NCBI RefSeq assembly: GCF_004664715.2
Contig: NC_051069.1
Span: 69,834,647-69,898,646 of the forward strand
Direction: 5' to 3'
Source of the DNA: Peromyscus leucopus
Lineage: Eukaryota > Chordata > Mammalia > Rodentia > Cricetidae
Length of the DNA stretch: 64,000 nucleotides
Below the pieces are notes generated by a model. It had not been told where the DNA came from, made no database searches, and saw only the letters and a list, made by a program, of their open reading frames with translations. The position numbers and the translations under genes were made by a program. Shown here piece by piece: positions 12,171 to 23,249 of the stretch (its first letter is position 1; each line of letters opens with the position of its first letter).

Positions 12171-12350
12171 ATATGTATGGGCATTTTGTCTGAATGTATG
12201 TCTATAGACTACATGCCAGCCTGGTGTCCACAATGGCCAGAAGATGTTAGACACCCTGGAACTGGAATTACAGACACAATATTAGCCACAATGTGGATGT
12301 TGAGAATGGAACCCAGGTCCCGTAAACTGCTGAACCATTTCTCCAGCCCT
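12171..12350 (-). mobile_element. B3-type SINE
   Basis: Antisense B2/B3 family element. It shows GGTGTCCACAATGGCCAGAA, GGAACTGGAATTACAGAC, GAATGGAACCCAGGTCC and ends CTGCTGAACCATTTCTCCAG CCCT, the reverse of the tRNA-derived head. Confidence 0.85.
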
Positions 12351-14091
12351 AGAATTGACTTTCAGAGACATTTTTCTTTCCCTTGATGACATAGTTGGAT
12401 GATAGGAATGTGAATTTGAGTTGCTGTTAAAGATAAATAACAGTCCATACTTGGTATCAAGGCACAGAATGAGGAGTTATTTTAGTCACTGTTCACGAAC
12501 TTGTATTATCTACATTTTGGATGGGGATTTGATGGTGGGGACACTGAAAGTGCTTGGTGTTTGCCCTTATCTCTGGAAGTCCTGAGATAAATAAGACTGA
12601 CATGTCCACAGATGCATGGCTGTTGACGTGTGATCTCCCAATCAATTGGAGAACTTTACCCTAGCCCAGAGCATCCTTTCTCTTATAATGTTAGCAGTGA
12701 CACTGGATTGGTGATTGATAGTTGAATATGTTGAAAAGTCTTTAGGAAGAAGGAAAAAAAAAAAAAAAGACCTCCTTGTCTAGGCATTTGTCCCAGGGAT
12801 GGAAAGGAAAAACAGAGATGATAAAAATTGCACCAGTGTGCAAGGGGTGCTTCCTTCCTACATTAGCATCCTTATCTTCACAGCAATGCAAAGAGCCTAC
12901 AGCTCTAAAGGAGGTAAGAGAATGTTAGAAATATAAAGCATCAATCAGCCAGAACAGTGTTAAGACTTCAACATGGAATTCAGGTTAACTTCCCCTGGGA
13001 AAGAGCAGTTTCTACAAGCTGATGCAGGTCTCAGTGTGAGCTGAGGAAACAAAGCATTGCAAAAACACACGCAGGGGAGAGGGTGATGGATTTAGTCTGG
13101 CAGTTAACAGCTAGGGTAGATGAGCTTCCTCTGTGGCAAGAGGCTGTGCTGTGGGAAGCAAAGGTAGATTTTCTGAAAATAGAGATGAGGAGGATTCTAG
13201 AAAACAAAAAAGAAAGAAAAGTTAGGGCATTCTTAATTTGGGTTTTGGGAGCCTAGACGTATGTTAGTCCTGCAGATGGAGGCTTACTTAGGTCACAGTA
13301 AAGTAAACAGAACCAAACTGGAAGTGAATCAGTAGACATTGCACAACCACTGAAGTTTTCTTCCTTATGGCATCATTCTTTGGCTTGTGGATTTTCACTC
13401 ATGTTTTGCCAAGAGTATGGCTATGTATGGATTACAATGTAGCATCACAGTCCAGACTCTCACACATTAGAAGAATTTTAAGATGAGATAGGTTGCTTTC
13501 CCAAATACATCCCAGATTTCAACTCAGATGTGATAATGCACGAAGTTAAGCAAACAAACCAAAACAGCAGCAGCAGCAGCAGTAGCAACAGTAACAACAA
13601 CAACAACCACACACCCCTGCTCCCCAAACATAATCCTAATGTCCTTATGTCTCTGCGCAGGGCTTAAGGGACTCAGCATAGGCTTGCCAGGTTAGTAACT
13701 GTAATGTTTTCAAGACCACTGCTGTGATCTAGGGAGAGGAACTAACATTACCCATTACTGTGTACTTATTAGAATGTATATACAATGTAAACACCACACT
13801 GAGTAACACTATAAATGAGGACTGCAAAATCACAGTTAGAGAGAGTAGAAATTAATGCTAGAGAAGAGAAATAGGACACACACCTTGCACTTCTAATAAC
13901 AGCAAATCCAAATGGTGCAACTGCAAATGTCACTGCTGTCCACTAGAGGTGCTGCAGGTGTGACTTAATGGGAGTGACAAGGCTCTCTGAAACACTATTT
14001 CATTAGGTTCTTATGGTGAGTCTAGGGCATAGACATTGATAATTTCATCTTAATTTGTGTATGTGTGTATGTATGCATGCACACACATGGG
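12351..14091. other. No gene; two simple repeats
   Basis: An A run lies at about 12754-12769 and a trinucleotide tract of CAG then CAA units at about 13565-13612. A TGTATG-rich patch lies at 14056-14091 beside the next LTR. I see no gene. Confidence 0.5.
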
Positions 14092-14619
14092 TGTATAAGG
14101 CTTTTTCTTTTGGGTCACCAACCAGCTCCCAAATCATGTCACAGAGACTTAATATTAGTTATGAATGCCCAACATTAGCTCATGTTCATTTCTGGCTAGC
14201 TTTTTTCTTTAACTTAAATTAACCTGTTTCTCTTCATCTACATTTTGATAAAGGGCTTTACATTCTCTGTATGTCCTACTCTGTTTTTGCTGGCTAGTGG
14301 CTGCCTGGGTGGCAGCGGCCACTCCTCTTTCTCCCTCATTCTCTTCTTTCTTCTTCCCTTATTTCATTTTTTTTTTATTTATTCTCTGTCTGTTAGCCCT
14401 GCCTATCCCTCTCCTCCCTAGCTATTGGCCATTTCACGTTTTTGTTAGACCAATCACGTGCCTCGGGCAGGCAAGGTGAAACAAATGCAACACATCGTTA
14501 CATAAGTGGACAAATGCAGCATAAAGAAATGTAACACACCTTTACACAGTTAAAGTAATATTCTGCACCATAAACAAATATGACACATCTTTGCCTAGTT
14601 AAAATATTATCCACTAACA
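14092..14619 (-). mobile_element. Solo class II ERV LTR with repeated U3 end
   Basis: The element runs from TGTATAAGG to CCACTAACA on the plus strand. The flanks are CATGGG (14086-14091) and CGTGGG (14620-14625), a 6-bp duplication with one CpG-type change. It belongs to the same LTR group as 44639-45127: both share CACCAACC/CACCCAGC TCCCAAAT, TTAGCTCATG/TTAGCTTGGC, GCTATTGGCCA, TTAGACCAATCA/TTAGACAATCA and the AAATGCAACA block. At its right side the 'AAATGCA...ACAC..TT..ACA.AGTTAAA' block is present in tandem, so the U3 end is enlarged. The 14297-14479 frame lies inside this LTR and is not a gene. Confidence 0.8.
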
Positions 14620-14665
14620 CGTGGGTGGATGTATATGTGTATGTGGTATATGAGTGTGTATATAT

Positions 14666-14667
<2 letters not shown>

Positions 14668-14700
<33 letters not shown>

Positions 14701-14708
14701 TGTGTGTG
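14668..14708. repeat. (TG)n microsatellite
   Basis: Nearly pure TG dinucleotides with one TTTG interruption. Confidence 0.95.
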
Positions 14709-15175
14709 CACATGCATGGCCTTTTATACACACATATTATACATAATTTGAGGATATGATAAAATAATATGATTCCTTGAGGCTGGTATTATTTGCCCCT
14801 CCCCCTCCTCCTTCTGCTTCTGTATTGACCTCTCTCCACCCTCCTCAGTTGGAGCCCGCTCCTCATTCTTTTGTTTTCCCTTTTATATCACCTTGTTTGT
14901 TTGTTTTTAGCACAGCATTCCATTTTTTTTTGCAATATTTTGGCTTTAGGGCTATTATTTATGCTTGCATATGTTGCTTCTTAGCTTCTCAATTCACAGT
15001 GCATGAACTTGAAACCTGACAAGGGCTATGGCTACTCCAGATCTTCCAAATGTCACAAGTATCCCAATGCTGACTCATGACTGGTCTCTCGCCATCTCTA
15101 AAGTGCTGTTGTTACTCTGGCCTACTAGTTCATGTTGAATGAACATGAATGTCTACCAGTTGCCAGGGAGAAAAC
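14709..15175. other. No gene; pyrimidine-rich
   Basis: C/T-rich sequence without a recognisable element. The 80-codon frame at 14777-15019 is low complexity and unsupported. Confidence 0.4.
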
Positions 15176-15445
15176 TGCTATGTCTTGAATGTGTTCCCCC
15201 AAAGCACAGGTGCTAATAGCATGGTGGCCTTCAGGAGAAGATCAGGTCCTGAGGCTGCTGCCTCCTGAGGGAGACTGGTACCTTGCTGAGGGGCTCAATA
15301 GAGGTGTTCATCTGTTCTGCCTTTCCTCCTTCTACCATGTGAGGACACGACATTCCTCTCTCCTAAAGGATGCAGCCTTCACTCAGCATCCATATTTCCT
15401 GGTGCTTTGGCCTTGAATTCCCAGTTGGCAGAATTTTTTTTTTCA
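15176..15445 (+). mobile_element. Old MaLR LTR (MLT1-like) fragment
   Basis: A sense MaLR pattern: TGTCTTGAATGTGTTCCCCC, GTGGCCTTCAGGAGAAGATC, ACCATGTGAGGACACGAC, and GGCCTTGAATTCCCAGTTGG in the expected order. The 3' part fades near 15445. It is heavily diverged, and the subfamily is uncertain. Confidence 0.55.
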
Positions 15446-16124
15446 ACAGAGGTTTTCTTCTCCCGGACGACTCTAGCTCTGCCAAGCTGAAAAAACGTGA
15501 GCAAGCACAAGTCGACCATCATTCTCCTCTGTCCTTAGCTACTGCTTTTCTTCAGTTGCTGTCACTCATGGTTAATATTACCTTTTTAAAAAAATCTCTT
15601 CCTCTATCTCCCTTTATTCGTTTCTAAAGTTTGCTTTTGAGGACTTTCCTTTTGTTTAAAATAGTCTCAGGGTACCATCTCCCAGACATGATTTTAAAAA
15701 ACTTCTCTTTAAAGTTCAGAGTCCTAGCAAGGTTAAATCTTGGAGTCATCCATTGCCGAAGACTCAGAATTGCTCTTTCCTGGTTATGGAATGTGTTGAT
15801 CCCATCCAAGAGATAGGCAGGAACCCCAAGTCCAAAGCCAGGGAGGATGCAAGGCGTCATCCTCACAATTTTCCCTTTAACTATTTTTATAAGGCCCTAT
15901 TTTCGTCATATTCCTCCACCGAATAATGCACCACAATAGGGTAAATGCTGAAGGCCGTACACCTTCTGTTAGGCTGGGCATGAGAATCAAATTAGAACAC
16001 TATTTTTACATATGTGTCTCTGTTTTAGAGAAATACATATCTATTATTATTTAAACAAACTAACAATGTTATTTTATATAATATACAATTGTATTAAGCA
16101 TAATTAAAAAATTTCTATTAAAAA
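15446..16124. other. No gene; unassigned
   Basis: No element or gene recognised. The overlapping frames on both strands at 15624-15866 and 15631-15816 carry no family signature. Confidence 0.4.
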
Positions 16125-16298
16125 CTGTGTATATGTATGTGCCTCTATGTCTGTATGTGTACGTGTGTGCTGTGCCTGTAGAGGCCAGGAGAGGGCACTG
16201 GATCCCTTGGAGATGGTGTTACAGGCATCTGTGCGCAGCCCAATGTGGCACCAGGAAACAAACTTAGGTCTTAACCAGTGAACCACCTCTCCAGCCCT
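16125..16298 (-). mobile_element. B2/B3-family SINE (cluster member 1)
   Basis: Antisense. It has GTAGAGGCCAGGAGAGGGCA, GGTGTTACAGGCATCTGTG, AACAAACTTAGGTC and ends CAGTGAACCACCTCTCCAGC CCT. First of five SINEs on the same strand within about 1 kb. Confidence 0.8.
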
Positions 16299-16429
16299 TC
16301 AAACAGAAATTTAATAAAAAATATTAAATTAAGCATTTAAAAGTCTCAATTTTTACTTTCTCATATGATAGACGTTGAAAGGCAGAGTTCTTATAAACAG
16401 AACCCCTTTAGGATCTTTGAAAATATTTA

Positions 16430-16604
16430 TGGTTATTGTTTGTATGGTGTGTGCCCATGGGCACGGTGCACATATGGATGTCAGAAGGCAACTTTGTGGA
16501 GTTGTTTCTCTCCCTCTCCCTTTAATATAGGTTCCGGGATCACACTCAGGTTGACAGGCTTGAACAGTAAGTCCTTCTTACCTGCTGAGCTGTCTCATCA
16601 CACA
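16430..16604 (-). mobile_element. B2/B3-family SINE (cluster member 2)
   Basis: Antisense. It shows GGATGTCAGAAGGCAACTTT, TTCCGGGATCACACTCAGG and ends CTTACCTGCTGAGCTGTCTC. Confidence 0.7.
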
Positions 16605-16611
16605 TACCCCA

Positions 16612-16737
16612 TTTTCAAAGACAAGATTCATCTAGTCCAGACTGCCCTGAACTTACTATTGTCTAAAACTCCTGACCCTCCTATGTCCACCATCCAAGTA
16701 TCAGGTAATAGACATACATCACTGTATCTGGTTTATG
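16612..16737 (-). mobile_element. B1-like SINE (cluster member 3)
   Basis: Antisense and much diverged B1. It reads ATTTTCAAAGACAAGATTC, TCCAGACTGCCCTGAAC, CTCCTGACCCTCCTATG, AGTATCAGGTAATAGACATA, matching the order of the usual B1 reverse strand. Confidence 0.6.
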
Positions 16738-16767
16738 TGGTGCCGGGGCTTTGAACATGCCAGGCAA

Positions 16768-16947
16768 TTTTACTTTTCATTTATTCATTTGTGTGTCTGT
16801 GTATGCATGTGTGCATATGTACCCCAGTGTGTGTGGAGATTAGAGGACAGTTTTCAGGAAGTCTTTTTTCCTTTGACTGTGTAGATCCTGAGGACCCTGC
16901 TCAGGTTGGGAGTCTTGGCAGTAATTTCCTTTATACATTGATCAGCC
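16768..16947 (-). mobile_element. B2/B3-family SINE (cluster member 4)
   Basis: Antisense. It has GTGTGGAGATTAGAGGACAG, GATCCTGAGGACCCTGCTCA and a diverged head ending near GATCAGCC. Confidence 0.65.
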
Positions 16948-16975
16948 TTGTTAGTTCTCAAAGTTTTATCACATT

Positions 16976-17136
16976 TATTTATTTTTTGTTTGTTTAATGT
17001 AGTATGTGTTGGGAAGTACATGTGGAGGTCAGAAGATGGCCTGGAAGGAGTTCTCTCCTTCCACCACGTGGATCCTAGGGATCAAACTAACGTTGGAAAG
17101 CTTCTCTACCAGCCAAGTCTCCGTCATCTTGCCAGC
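16976..17136 (-). mobile_element. B2/B3-family SINE (cluster member 5)
   Basis: Antisense. It has GTGGAGGTCAGAAGATGGCC, TTCTCTCCTTCCACCACGTG, GATCCTAGGGATCAAAC and ends CCGTCATCTTGCCAGCC. Confidence 0.8.
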
Positions 17137-18264
17137 CTGGGGTCCTCAATATTAAAAAGTTTTAAGAATTCTTACGAGCAAACATGGGAAAAGCTCTGAC
17201 ATTGAGTTTTTGCTGCCAGCTGACGAGGACACATACCAGACACAGTTGATGAGATAAAACAGGTTTTGCAGCAACTGTTACAGTTTGGAGTTTCATCAAT
17301 GATTTAAAACCCAATTTCGTTTCCATCAGTGACTCATATGGTCTAATTTTTGTCCCATTTATTAGACTTCCAAATCCTCCAAAGATAAAAATAACCAGTC
17401 AAGAAATTTCAGAAATCTCAAATTCCCCAACTAATCTAATCAAATAAATTCTACCACCAAAAGTAATCAGGGAAAAAATGCGAGATGTTAATTTTAGCTG
17501 TTTAATTTGGGCAATTTTTTTAAGTATGTGTAACCTTCATGTTATTACTTTGGTCTCTATAAATTAGGTCACAGATCTCATTTGAAATCAAGTCTAAAAT
17601 TCATTATCTATGTATGACTTTAATATTCTTGATCTATCCCCGTTCTTGTTGAATAGAGTATACATAACTGTTATTCCAGTTAGTAATTAATACCTCTATA
17701 ATTAAGTTCACAAATTCATTACAAAGTTGTAGAATAGCTTATAAAGAGAGTCTGTGATAAATTTTTGGCATTTTCTCTTTATATGATTTGCTGCAGACCT
17801 GGTTTAATGTTCACAGATTACACATGGAATAAACAACCATATTCATGTCACTCACTTTATATCCTATGATGTTGTATAGGCGGAGCACCAGATAATGGTG
17901 AAGAAAAAGAACATAGAATTCTAATATATTAAGCAAATGGACACAAAAATATTAAAGCAATACTATAGATGCTAATCATGACTGGGCCTCTGTCCAACAA
18001 GAGATAACATATATTATACTCCATTGTAGCTGTCAATACTCACATAACTAGGCTGTTACCAGTGAAGTATGAATTAAAGTCATAAAAATAATCAATGAAG
18101 GTGAGTGGCCACCCAGTATGCTGGGCTGAAGTAGGTATATATAGTTGCATTTGTTCTCAATTACTACACAAAGAAGAAATAAGCTCCCAGGTTGGTTAGA
18201 CCATTGCATTTGGGTCATCCTTTGATGTAGTGGCTTATCCTTTATCCCAACTGTCCTAGTCTAT
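17137..18264. other. No gene; AT-rich, unassigned
   Basis: No open frame of note and no repeat I can name. The region separates the SINE cluster from the ORR1-type LTR. Confidence 0.45.
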
Positions 18265-18590
18265 TGTGATTTGAATGACAATGGCCCCTGTTGGTTCTTA
18301 TATTTGAATACTTGGTCCCCAGTTGGTGGAGCTGTTTGAGAAGGATTAAAAGGTATGGCTTTGTTAAAGGAGGTGTGCCATTCTCATTTCAGTCTGCCTT
18401 GTGTTTGTGGATCAAGATGTAAGCTCTCAACTACTGCTCAGTGCCATGCCTGCCTGGCTGCTGCCATACTATCCTCCCTGATGATCATGGATTAACCCTC
18501 TGAAACTCTAAGCTTCCACTAAATGCTCTTTTCTGTAGACTGCTTTGGTCATGGTGTGTTATCACAGCAATAGAGAAGTGATGAAGATAA
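18265..18590 (+). mobile_element. ORR1-type (MaLR) solo LTR
   Basis: Sense rodent ORR1-like LTR: TGTGATTTGAATGACAATGG, TTTGAATACTTGGTCCCCAG, TTGGTGGAGCTGTTTGAG, GTGGATCAAGATGTAAGCTC, CCATGCCTGCCTGGCTGC, TTGGTCATGGTGTGTTATC, ACAGCAATAGAGAAG. It is moderately diverged and has lost a central segment relative to full-length copies. Confidence 0.85.
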
Positions 18591-18689
18591 ACTTCAATGT
18601 AAAAATATTAGATTTCAATGTAAAAATTCTAGGCTAAAAATAATCACTTAAAATTGTGTTAAAATTATAACCAATAGGTTTAGTTATAT

Positions 18690-20491
18690 CACTTTTATTA
18701 AAATATTTAAAATATTCTTCATTAAATTTGTTCTTTTTTTTTTTTTTTTTTTGGTTTTTCAAGACAGGGTTTCTCTGTGTAGCTTTGCGCCTTTTCCTGG
18801 AACTCACTTGGTAGCCCAGGCTGGCCTCGAACTCACAGAGATCCGCCTGCCTCTGCCTCCCGAGTGCTGGGATTAAAGGCGTGCGCCACCAACACCCGGC
18901 TAAATTTGTTCTTTGATAATTTCATGTATGTTTATGATGCATTCTAATCACTTTCACCTCCTACCTTTCCTTTTATCCTCCCATCCTTGAAAGGCTCTTT
19001 CTAACCTACAAATCCCTTTCCTATATTCATGTCTTTGTTTTTGTGACCCATTGTTTTAAACAAGGTTGTCTTGTGTGACTATGAGTTTGAAGCTATCCAT
19101 AGAACCAGGTGTGATTACCTCTGGGTCACAACTAGAGAAAATGAATGTCTTACACCAATAATCCGCCAGCAGTCAATAGTTCAGCAAGGTAGTGTCCGGG
19201 TCCAAGGAGCTCCTTCTTAATCCATAGCTGATTCTTGATCAGTGTAATCTTTTGTGGGCCCAGTTAAAGAAACCTTGCTGACACGGTGAAATCATCTCTG
19301 CAATGGCTGTGGCATGCTCTGAAGATAGCATTTCACAGCCTTCTCTTTACCCTCTGGTTCCTGCATTTTTTTTCTACTCCCTCTTCTGCAGTGTTCTTTG
19401 AGGCTTAGAGTGGGTGATAGAAATGTTTTGTTTATGGCCGAGCACTCAGCCATCACTTATTCTCTCTACCTTGAGCAACCATGACTCTGCATTCAGCATT
19501 GTCCTCCGTAAAGAGATGTTTTTCTGAGCTTGGAGTAGCACTTATCTGTGGCATAAAGATAACTCTTTAGAAGACAGTTTGGAACTATATCAGTTTATTT
19601 AAAAACAGCAGTAAGTTCTTCACTAGGGCCCATGACCTCCCCAGTATGGGTTTTTGACTGAGTTTACAGTACATTATGGAGTGGGTCTGAAATCCAAGCC
19701 CAGAATGACTAGTTACTCCTACAATACCAGTGGACACATGTAGCCTATCAAGTTGACATTATAGTTCATAGGGTTCACAGCTGGATAAGATGACTGATGT
19801 CTTTTTTTTCTACAGAAGCCTATGTAGCTACTTCTGCCACCATGAAAGATAGCTAACTGGAGTGGACAAGCTTAAGCAGGGGTGGCATGGGGGCTTGGAG
19901 GAAGTGTTAACCAAAGTGTAAGGTAAATGAAAAAGACATATGAAAATCTACTACATAGTGAACCAGGTAAAAATATAAGTTAATGACTTCACTAGTCCTG
20001 GGAAGCTGGGTAGATTTCCAGTATCAGGCATGAGTTCTCTACTGTTGAGTGGGACTTAAGCCTAGTTAGATGGCTGTTGGTTACAACTGATGTTTGAGTG
20101 CCATTTCTTGCACCCTTATGTAGACTGCGCCACGCTGTTAACTGTCTTTGGTTCATATATGTGGTAGCTGCGTACTGCTGTTTTATTGCATCCCCCTGTT
20201 GACAGCTTATATGGTAGAGCTATAGAAGCTGGACTACAGGAAAGGGGCTTTCAGGTCAGATCCAGCTTGAATGATCTGAATCCTGTGTGCTAAGTGTAAG
20301 GTGCCTTCTGCAATAGGGGCCTGCCCCAAACCCCTGAAAGGCAACCAGGGACTACATTGATAACCTATATTGTTTTGGGAGTCACTTGGACTACCCTGCC
20401 TAACCATTTGAAACGAGATTTTTCCTGCCTAATACAAGGGGTTTTTGTTAGTCTGTGGTTTTTATGGGGAGCATTGTCAATCCTAGTGGCT

Positions 20492-20493
<2 letters not shown>
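18690..20493 (-). mobile_element. Rodent L1 (Lx-like) 3' UTR, antisense
   Basis: A long antisense L1 3' UTR. Landmarks are TTTGATAATTTCATGTATG, GGCCGAGCACTCAGCCATCA, CTTATTCTCTCTACC, AGGGCCCATGACCTCCCCAG, TATGGGTTTTTGACTGAG, TATTGTTTTGGGAGTC, TTTCCTGCCTAATACAAGGG and CATTGTCAATCCTAGTGGC. No coding part remains. It was split near its 3' end by the B1 at 18737-18900, and a CA microsatellite lies at its other end. Confidence 0.8.
18737..18900 (-). mobile_element. B1 SINE, young, with target duplication
   Basis: Antisense B1 with a long T tract followed by GACAGGGTTTCTCTGTGTAG, GAGATCCGCCTGCCTCTGCC and GGGATTAAAGGCGTGCGCC. A duplication TAAATTTGTTCTTT flanks it (18723-18736 and 18901-18914), lying inside the L1 3' UTR. 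The central GCGCCTTTTCCTGGAACTCA variant and intact CpGs point to a recent cricetid-type B1. Confidence 0.95.

Positions 20494-20536
<43 letters not shown>
20494..20536. repeat. (CA)n microsatellite
   Basis: A pure AC/CA dinucleotide run at the edge of the antisense L1 3' UTR. Confidence 0.97.
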
Positions 20537-20537
<1 letters not shown>

Positions 20538-20663
20538 CTTTCTTGACAAACATTTTCATAAGTAAGTATCATACATCTGGCACTGGGATTTTTGTTTAAT
20601 GTACTGTGGCACCTGGGTGCAGCCATACAATATATCTTCAGCATTATCCAGCCATTATACATA

Positions 20664-20664
20664 C

Positions 20665-20703
<39 letters not shown>
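20664..20703. repeat. (TA)n microsatellite
   Basis: Nearly pure TA run, preceded by an ACAT-rich lead. Confidence 0.95.
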
Positions 20704-20705
<2 letters not shown>

Positions 20706-20739
20706 TTCTAAATCTTATCCTCTTACCCACAGGTAAGTA

Positions 20740-21462
20740 TAGCTACCATCCTTAATCAAAGAAGTCCCTCTTGACAGCAAATGCAGACAATCACAGAAAG
20801 CCACAACTGGACACAATGCAGAAATCAGCTGATCATGGGGAGCCAAGCACCAATGGGTACATCTACATCACAACCCCTGCATCTATGACTCAGGAAACAA
20901 CTTGAAAAAGAGAGTAGAAAGATTGTAAGAGCCAGATGTCTGCTGTGAAAGAGTCTCTTCTGGAAATGACTGCACAAAGAAGACCAGAACAATGGCAATA
21001 TCAATGGACATGTAAAGGTGGGAGGGGGGGAATTTCATTGTGTTCTACTGCTAGACAAAGACCGGCAGGCAACTGGCTTTTTGGAGCCCATTCCCTATGG
21101 AGGGATACCTTGCTCAGGCTCCATACAGGGGGAAGGGAACTTAGTAATGGAAATAACTTTTAAAGGAAAAGAAAGAAAGGAAGAAAGAAAGAAAGAAAGA
21201 AAGAACGAACTAGCCTCTCCAAGAGATGAGCCCCCTTCTTGCTTGTCCAATGCAGAGTGGTCAGCCTTGAAACCATATTTACATAAACAACAAAAAGAGA
21301 TTCAGCAGGTTGTGTGTGTACACACATATAGTAATAATCAAGGAAAAAGAGGCTGTCCACTTGAGAGTGTGGGAGGGACATGGGAGGGGTTTAAGGGTGG
21401 CCAGCTAGGAGGGGCTTGAGGGAGGAAAGGGAGAGGGGAAAGTAATATAAATCTATTTCAGT
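20740..21462 (+). mobile_element. Rodent L1 3' UTR end with (GAAA)n
   Basis: Sense-oriented rodent L1 3' end. It has CAGAAAGCCACAACTGGACA, TCATGGGGAGCCAAGCACC, TTTTTGGAGCCCATTCCC, CCAAGAGATGAGCCCC, GTCAGCCTTGAAACCATA, GATTCAGCAGGTTGTGTGTG, then a purine-rich GGGAGGGACATGGGAGGGG end. A GAAA/GAAAG tract sits at 21165-21208. The frames at 20936-21163 and 21018-21419 are translations of this UTR and not genes. Confidence 0.7.
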
Positions 21463-21861
21463 TAGAAGCACATTAAGATAAATTAAGAATACAAATGAAA
21501 ATAAAGTGTTAGAAGGGAGATACATAAACATATTAGAAATTATGAATGTGTTCATTCAGGGTTATAGAAAAATGAATATTTAGCAGATGAATGCAGTATA
21601 AACTGCTAAAATTGAATTTAATTCTCTTTGCCTTTTATGTAATGTTTCTCCAATTCACCTTAAGAGCAAATCCTTGGGTAAAAATTTCCCTCAAACCCCT
21701 GTGCCTCCTTTATTCTAATGCATATGCGGAGGAGACAGAATTCTGCTCCTCAATGCTCACACTGAATGTTAAGGATTCATTCTGCTTGTGGCTTCTTATT
21801 CTTTGGGGATAGCCTGGTGCTTTTGAGATTCAATCTTCCACTGGACAAGAACTTTCAGGGT
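21463..21861. other. No gene; unassigned
   Basis: A short AT-rich spacer. The 73-codon frame at 21591-21812 has no recognisable domain. Confidence 0.4.
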
Positions 21862-21975
21862 AAGGGGCAGAGGCAGGAAGATTGTTATTAGTACCAATTG
21901 GAGGTCAGTCCAGTCCACATTGGGAGTTCAGGGCCAGCCAGGGTTACATAGCAAGACTGTCACAAAAACAAATTT
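21862..21975 (+). mobile_element. B1-like SINE 3' part
   Basis: Sense B1 remnant starting at GGGGCAGAGGCAGGAAGATT, then GGAGTTCAGGGCCAGCCAGG, GTTACATAGCAAGACTGTC and an A-rich end. The left third is missing. Confidence 0.7.
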
Positions 21976-22457
21976 CAGTGCCTCAACCCGAGGATGTACT
22001 TGACATCCTCATGCCTGGATGCCCCATGAGCTCACTGGCCAGCATTTGTTAATTTATCCTGCCTGTTTGTTAATTTATCCTCTCTCATGAAAGTATATTG
22101 TAAGAATTTCTTATTTATCAATAGTGTTGCACACACTATAGAATTTAGTACTTTTATTAATTATTAGCTCTTAGGCACTTTCCTGTATTTCCTAATTATG
22201 GAAGTAATTACGTTGCTAAATTATAAGGCTAAGGGTTCAGACTGGCATATTTTAGGATTTCAGATGTCAGTAAAAATTCTCAATAAATTAATTCTGAACA
22301 TTAGTGCAATATTGTATTTAAAACTCACTATAAAAAATGCAATGTCTGCCATAATACAAAGAACAAAATGGTACGTCCTTTAACATGATGATCTTTTGTT
22401 TCAGTACTAGAGTAAGTTTCTTTTACATAGTTATTAACATGGTATAAAATATGACAC
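21976..22457. other. No gene; one short tandem duplication
   Basis: A 16-bp word TTTGTTAATTTATCCT occurs twice with a 21-bp step (22045-22060 and 22066-22081). Nothing else is recognised. Confidence 0.5.
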
Positions 22458-22713
22458 TGGGGCCTAGGGCAGTAGTTGGGTATAATGAACACATATGCCT
22501 AGTGTGCTGGGCTCTGGGCTGATCCCCTGTCCCACCAGGAACTAGACGGAAGCTGGACATGCCTCCACATGCCTGTAATGCAGCACTTGGGTGGCAGAGG
22601 CAGGAAGAGCATGGCCCCAAAGTTTTCTTAAACTACATAGTAAATTGGGGATTTAATGAGCTATGTGAGATCCTGTCTCAAAAACCCAAACTAACCAATG
22701 AAGCAACCAAACA
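22458..22713 (+). mobile_element. B4 SINE (ID-B1 dimer)
   Basis: The left half is a diverged ID head: TGGGGCCTAGGGCAGTAGTT, then TATGCCTAGTGTGCTGGGCT, CTGATCCCCTGTCCCACC. The right half is a B1-like body: GCTGGACATGCCTCCACATG, CCTGTAATGCAGCACTTGGG, TGGCAGAGGCAGGAAGAGC, GAGATCCTGTCTCAAAAACC. The fused order ID then B1 is the signature of rodent B4. Confidence 0.75.
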
Positions 22714-23011
22714 AGTACATAATGTAAAACATGAAACTTTAGAGGTAGCACTGTAAGGGATCCCGTGTTACAAGGGACCAGACTCTGGATTTTCAAGAAG
22801 TCTATGATAACTATGAATTACTTCAGATTTTTTTTTTTTAACCTCAGAGGTTAACTAATAGGCACTAAGTTACACTTAACTAGGAACAAGATGTTTTGGG
22901 GTTTCTCTTACTAATAGGTGACTTCAGACTATGATAATATATACATCTATTACACAGAGCTTGACGAACCAATGACAGGTGATTGACATTTGCATAAAGT
23001 ACGTATCAAAA

Positions 23012-23249
23012 CATTTGGAGCCTAGTGCTTATGGTGAGACATTTTGCACAGCCTTGGTGCAGGGAGGAGGGGCTTGAACCTGCCTCAGCTAAATGTACCA
23101 GGCTCTAACTCTCCATGGGAGACCTTGCCTTGGAGGAGATGGGAATGTGAGGTGGGTTGGGGGATGGGAGGAGCGAGGACAGGGGAAGCTGTGATTGGTA
23201 TGTAAAACGAATAGAAAATCTCTTAATAAAAATAGTAAGAGAAAAAAAT
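23012..23249 (+). mobile_element. Rodent L1 3' end fragment
   Basis: Sense. It shows TTTGGAGCCTAGTGCTTATG, GCCTTGGTGCAGGGAGGAGG, CTCTCCATGGGAGACCTTGC, a G-rich middle, then GTGATTGGTATGTAAAACGA and an A-rich tail. It is the same 3' terminus type as at 48345-48625. Confidence 0.65.

Noticed and set aside
16365..16754. 129-codon plus-strand frame
   Set aside because: It is composed of antisense B2/B3 and B1 SINE sequence.
21018..21419. 133-codon plus-strand frame
   Set aside because: It is an L1 3' UTR with a GAAA tract; the Lys/Glu-rich part is the microsatellite.
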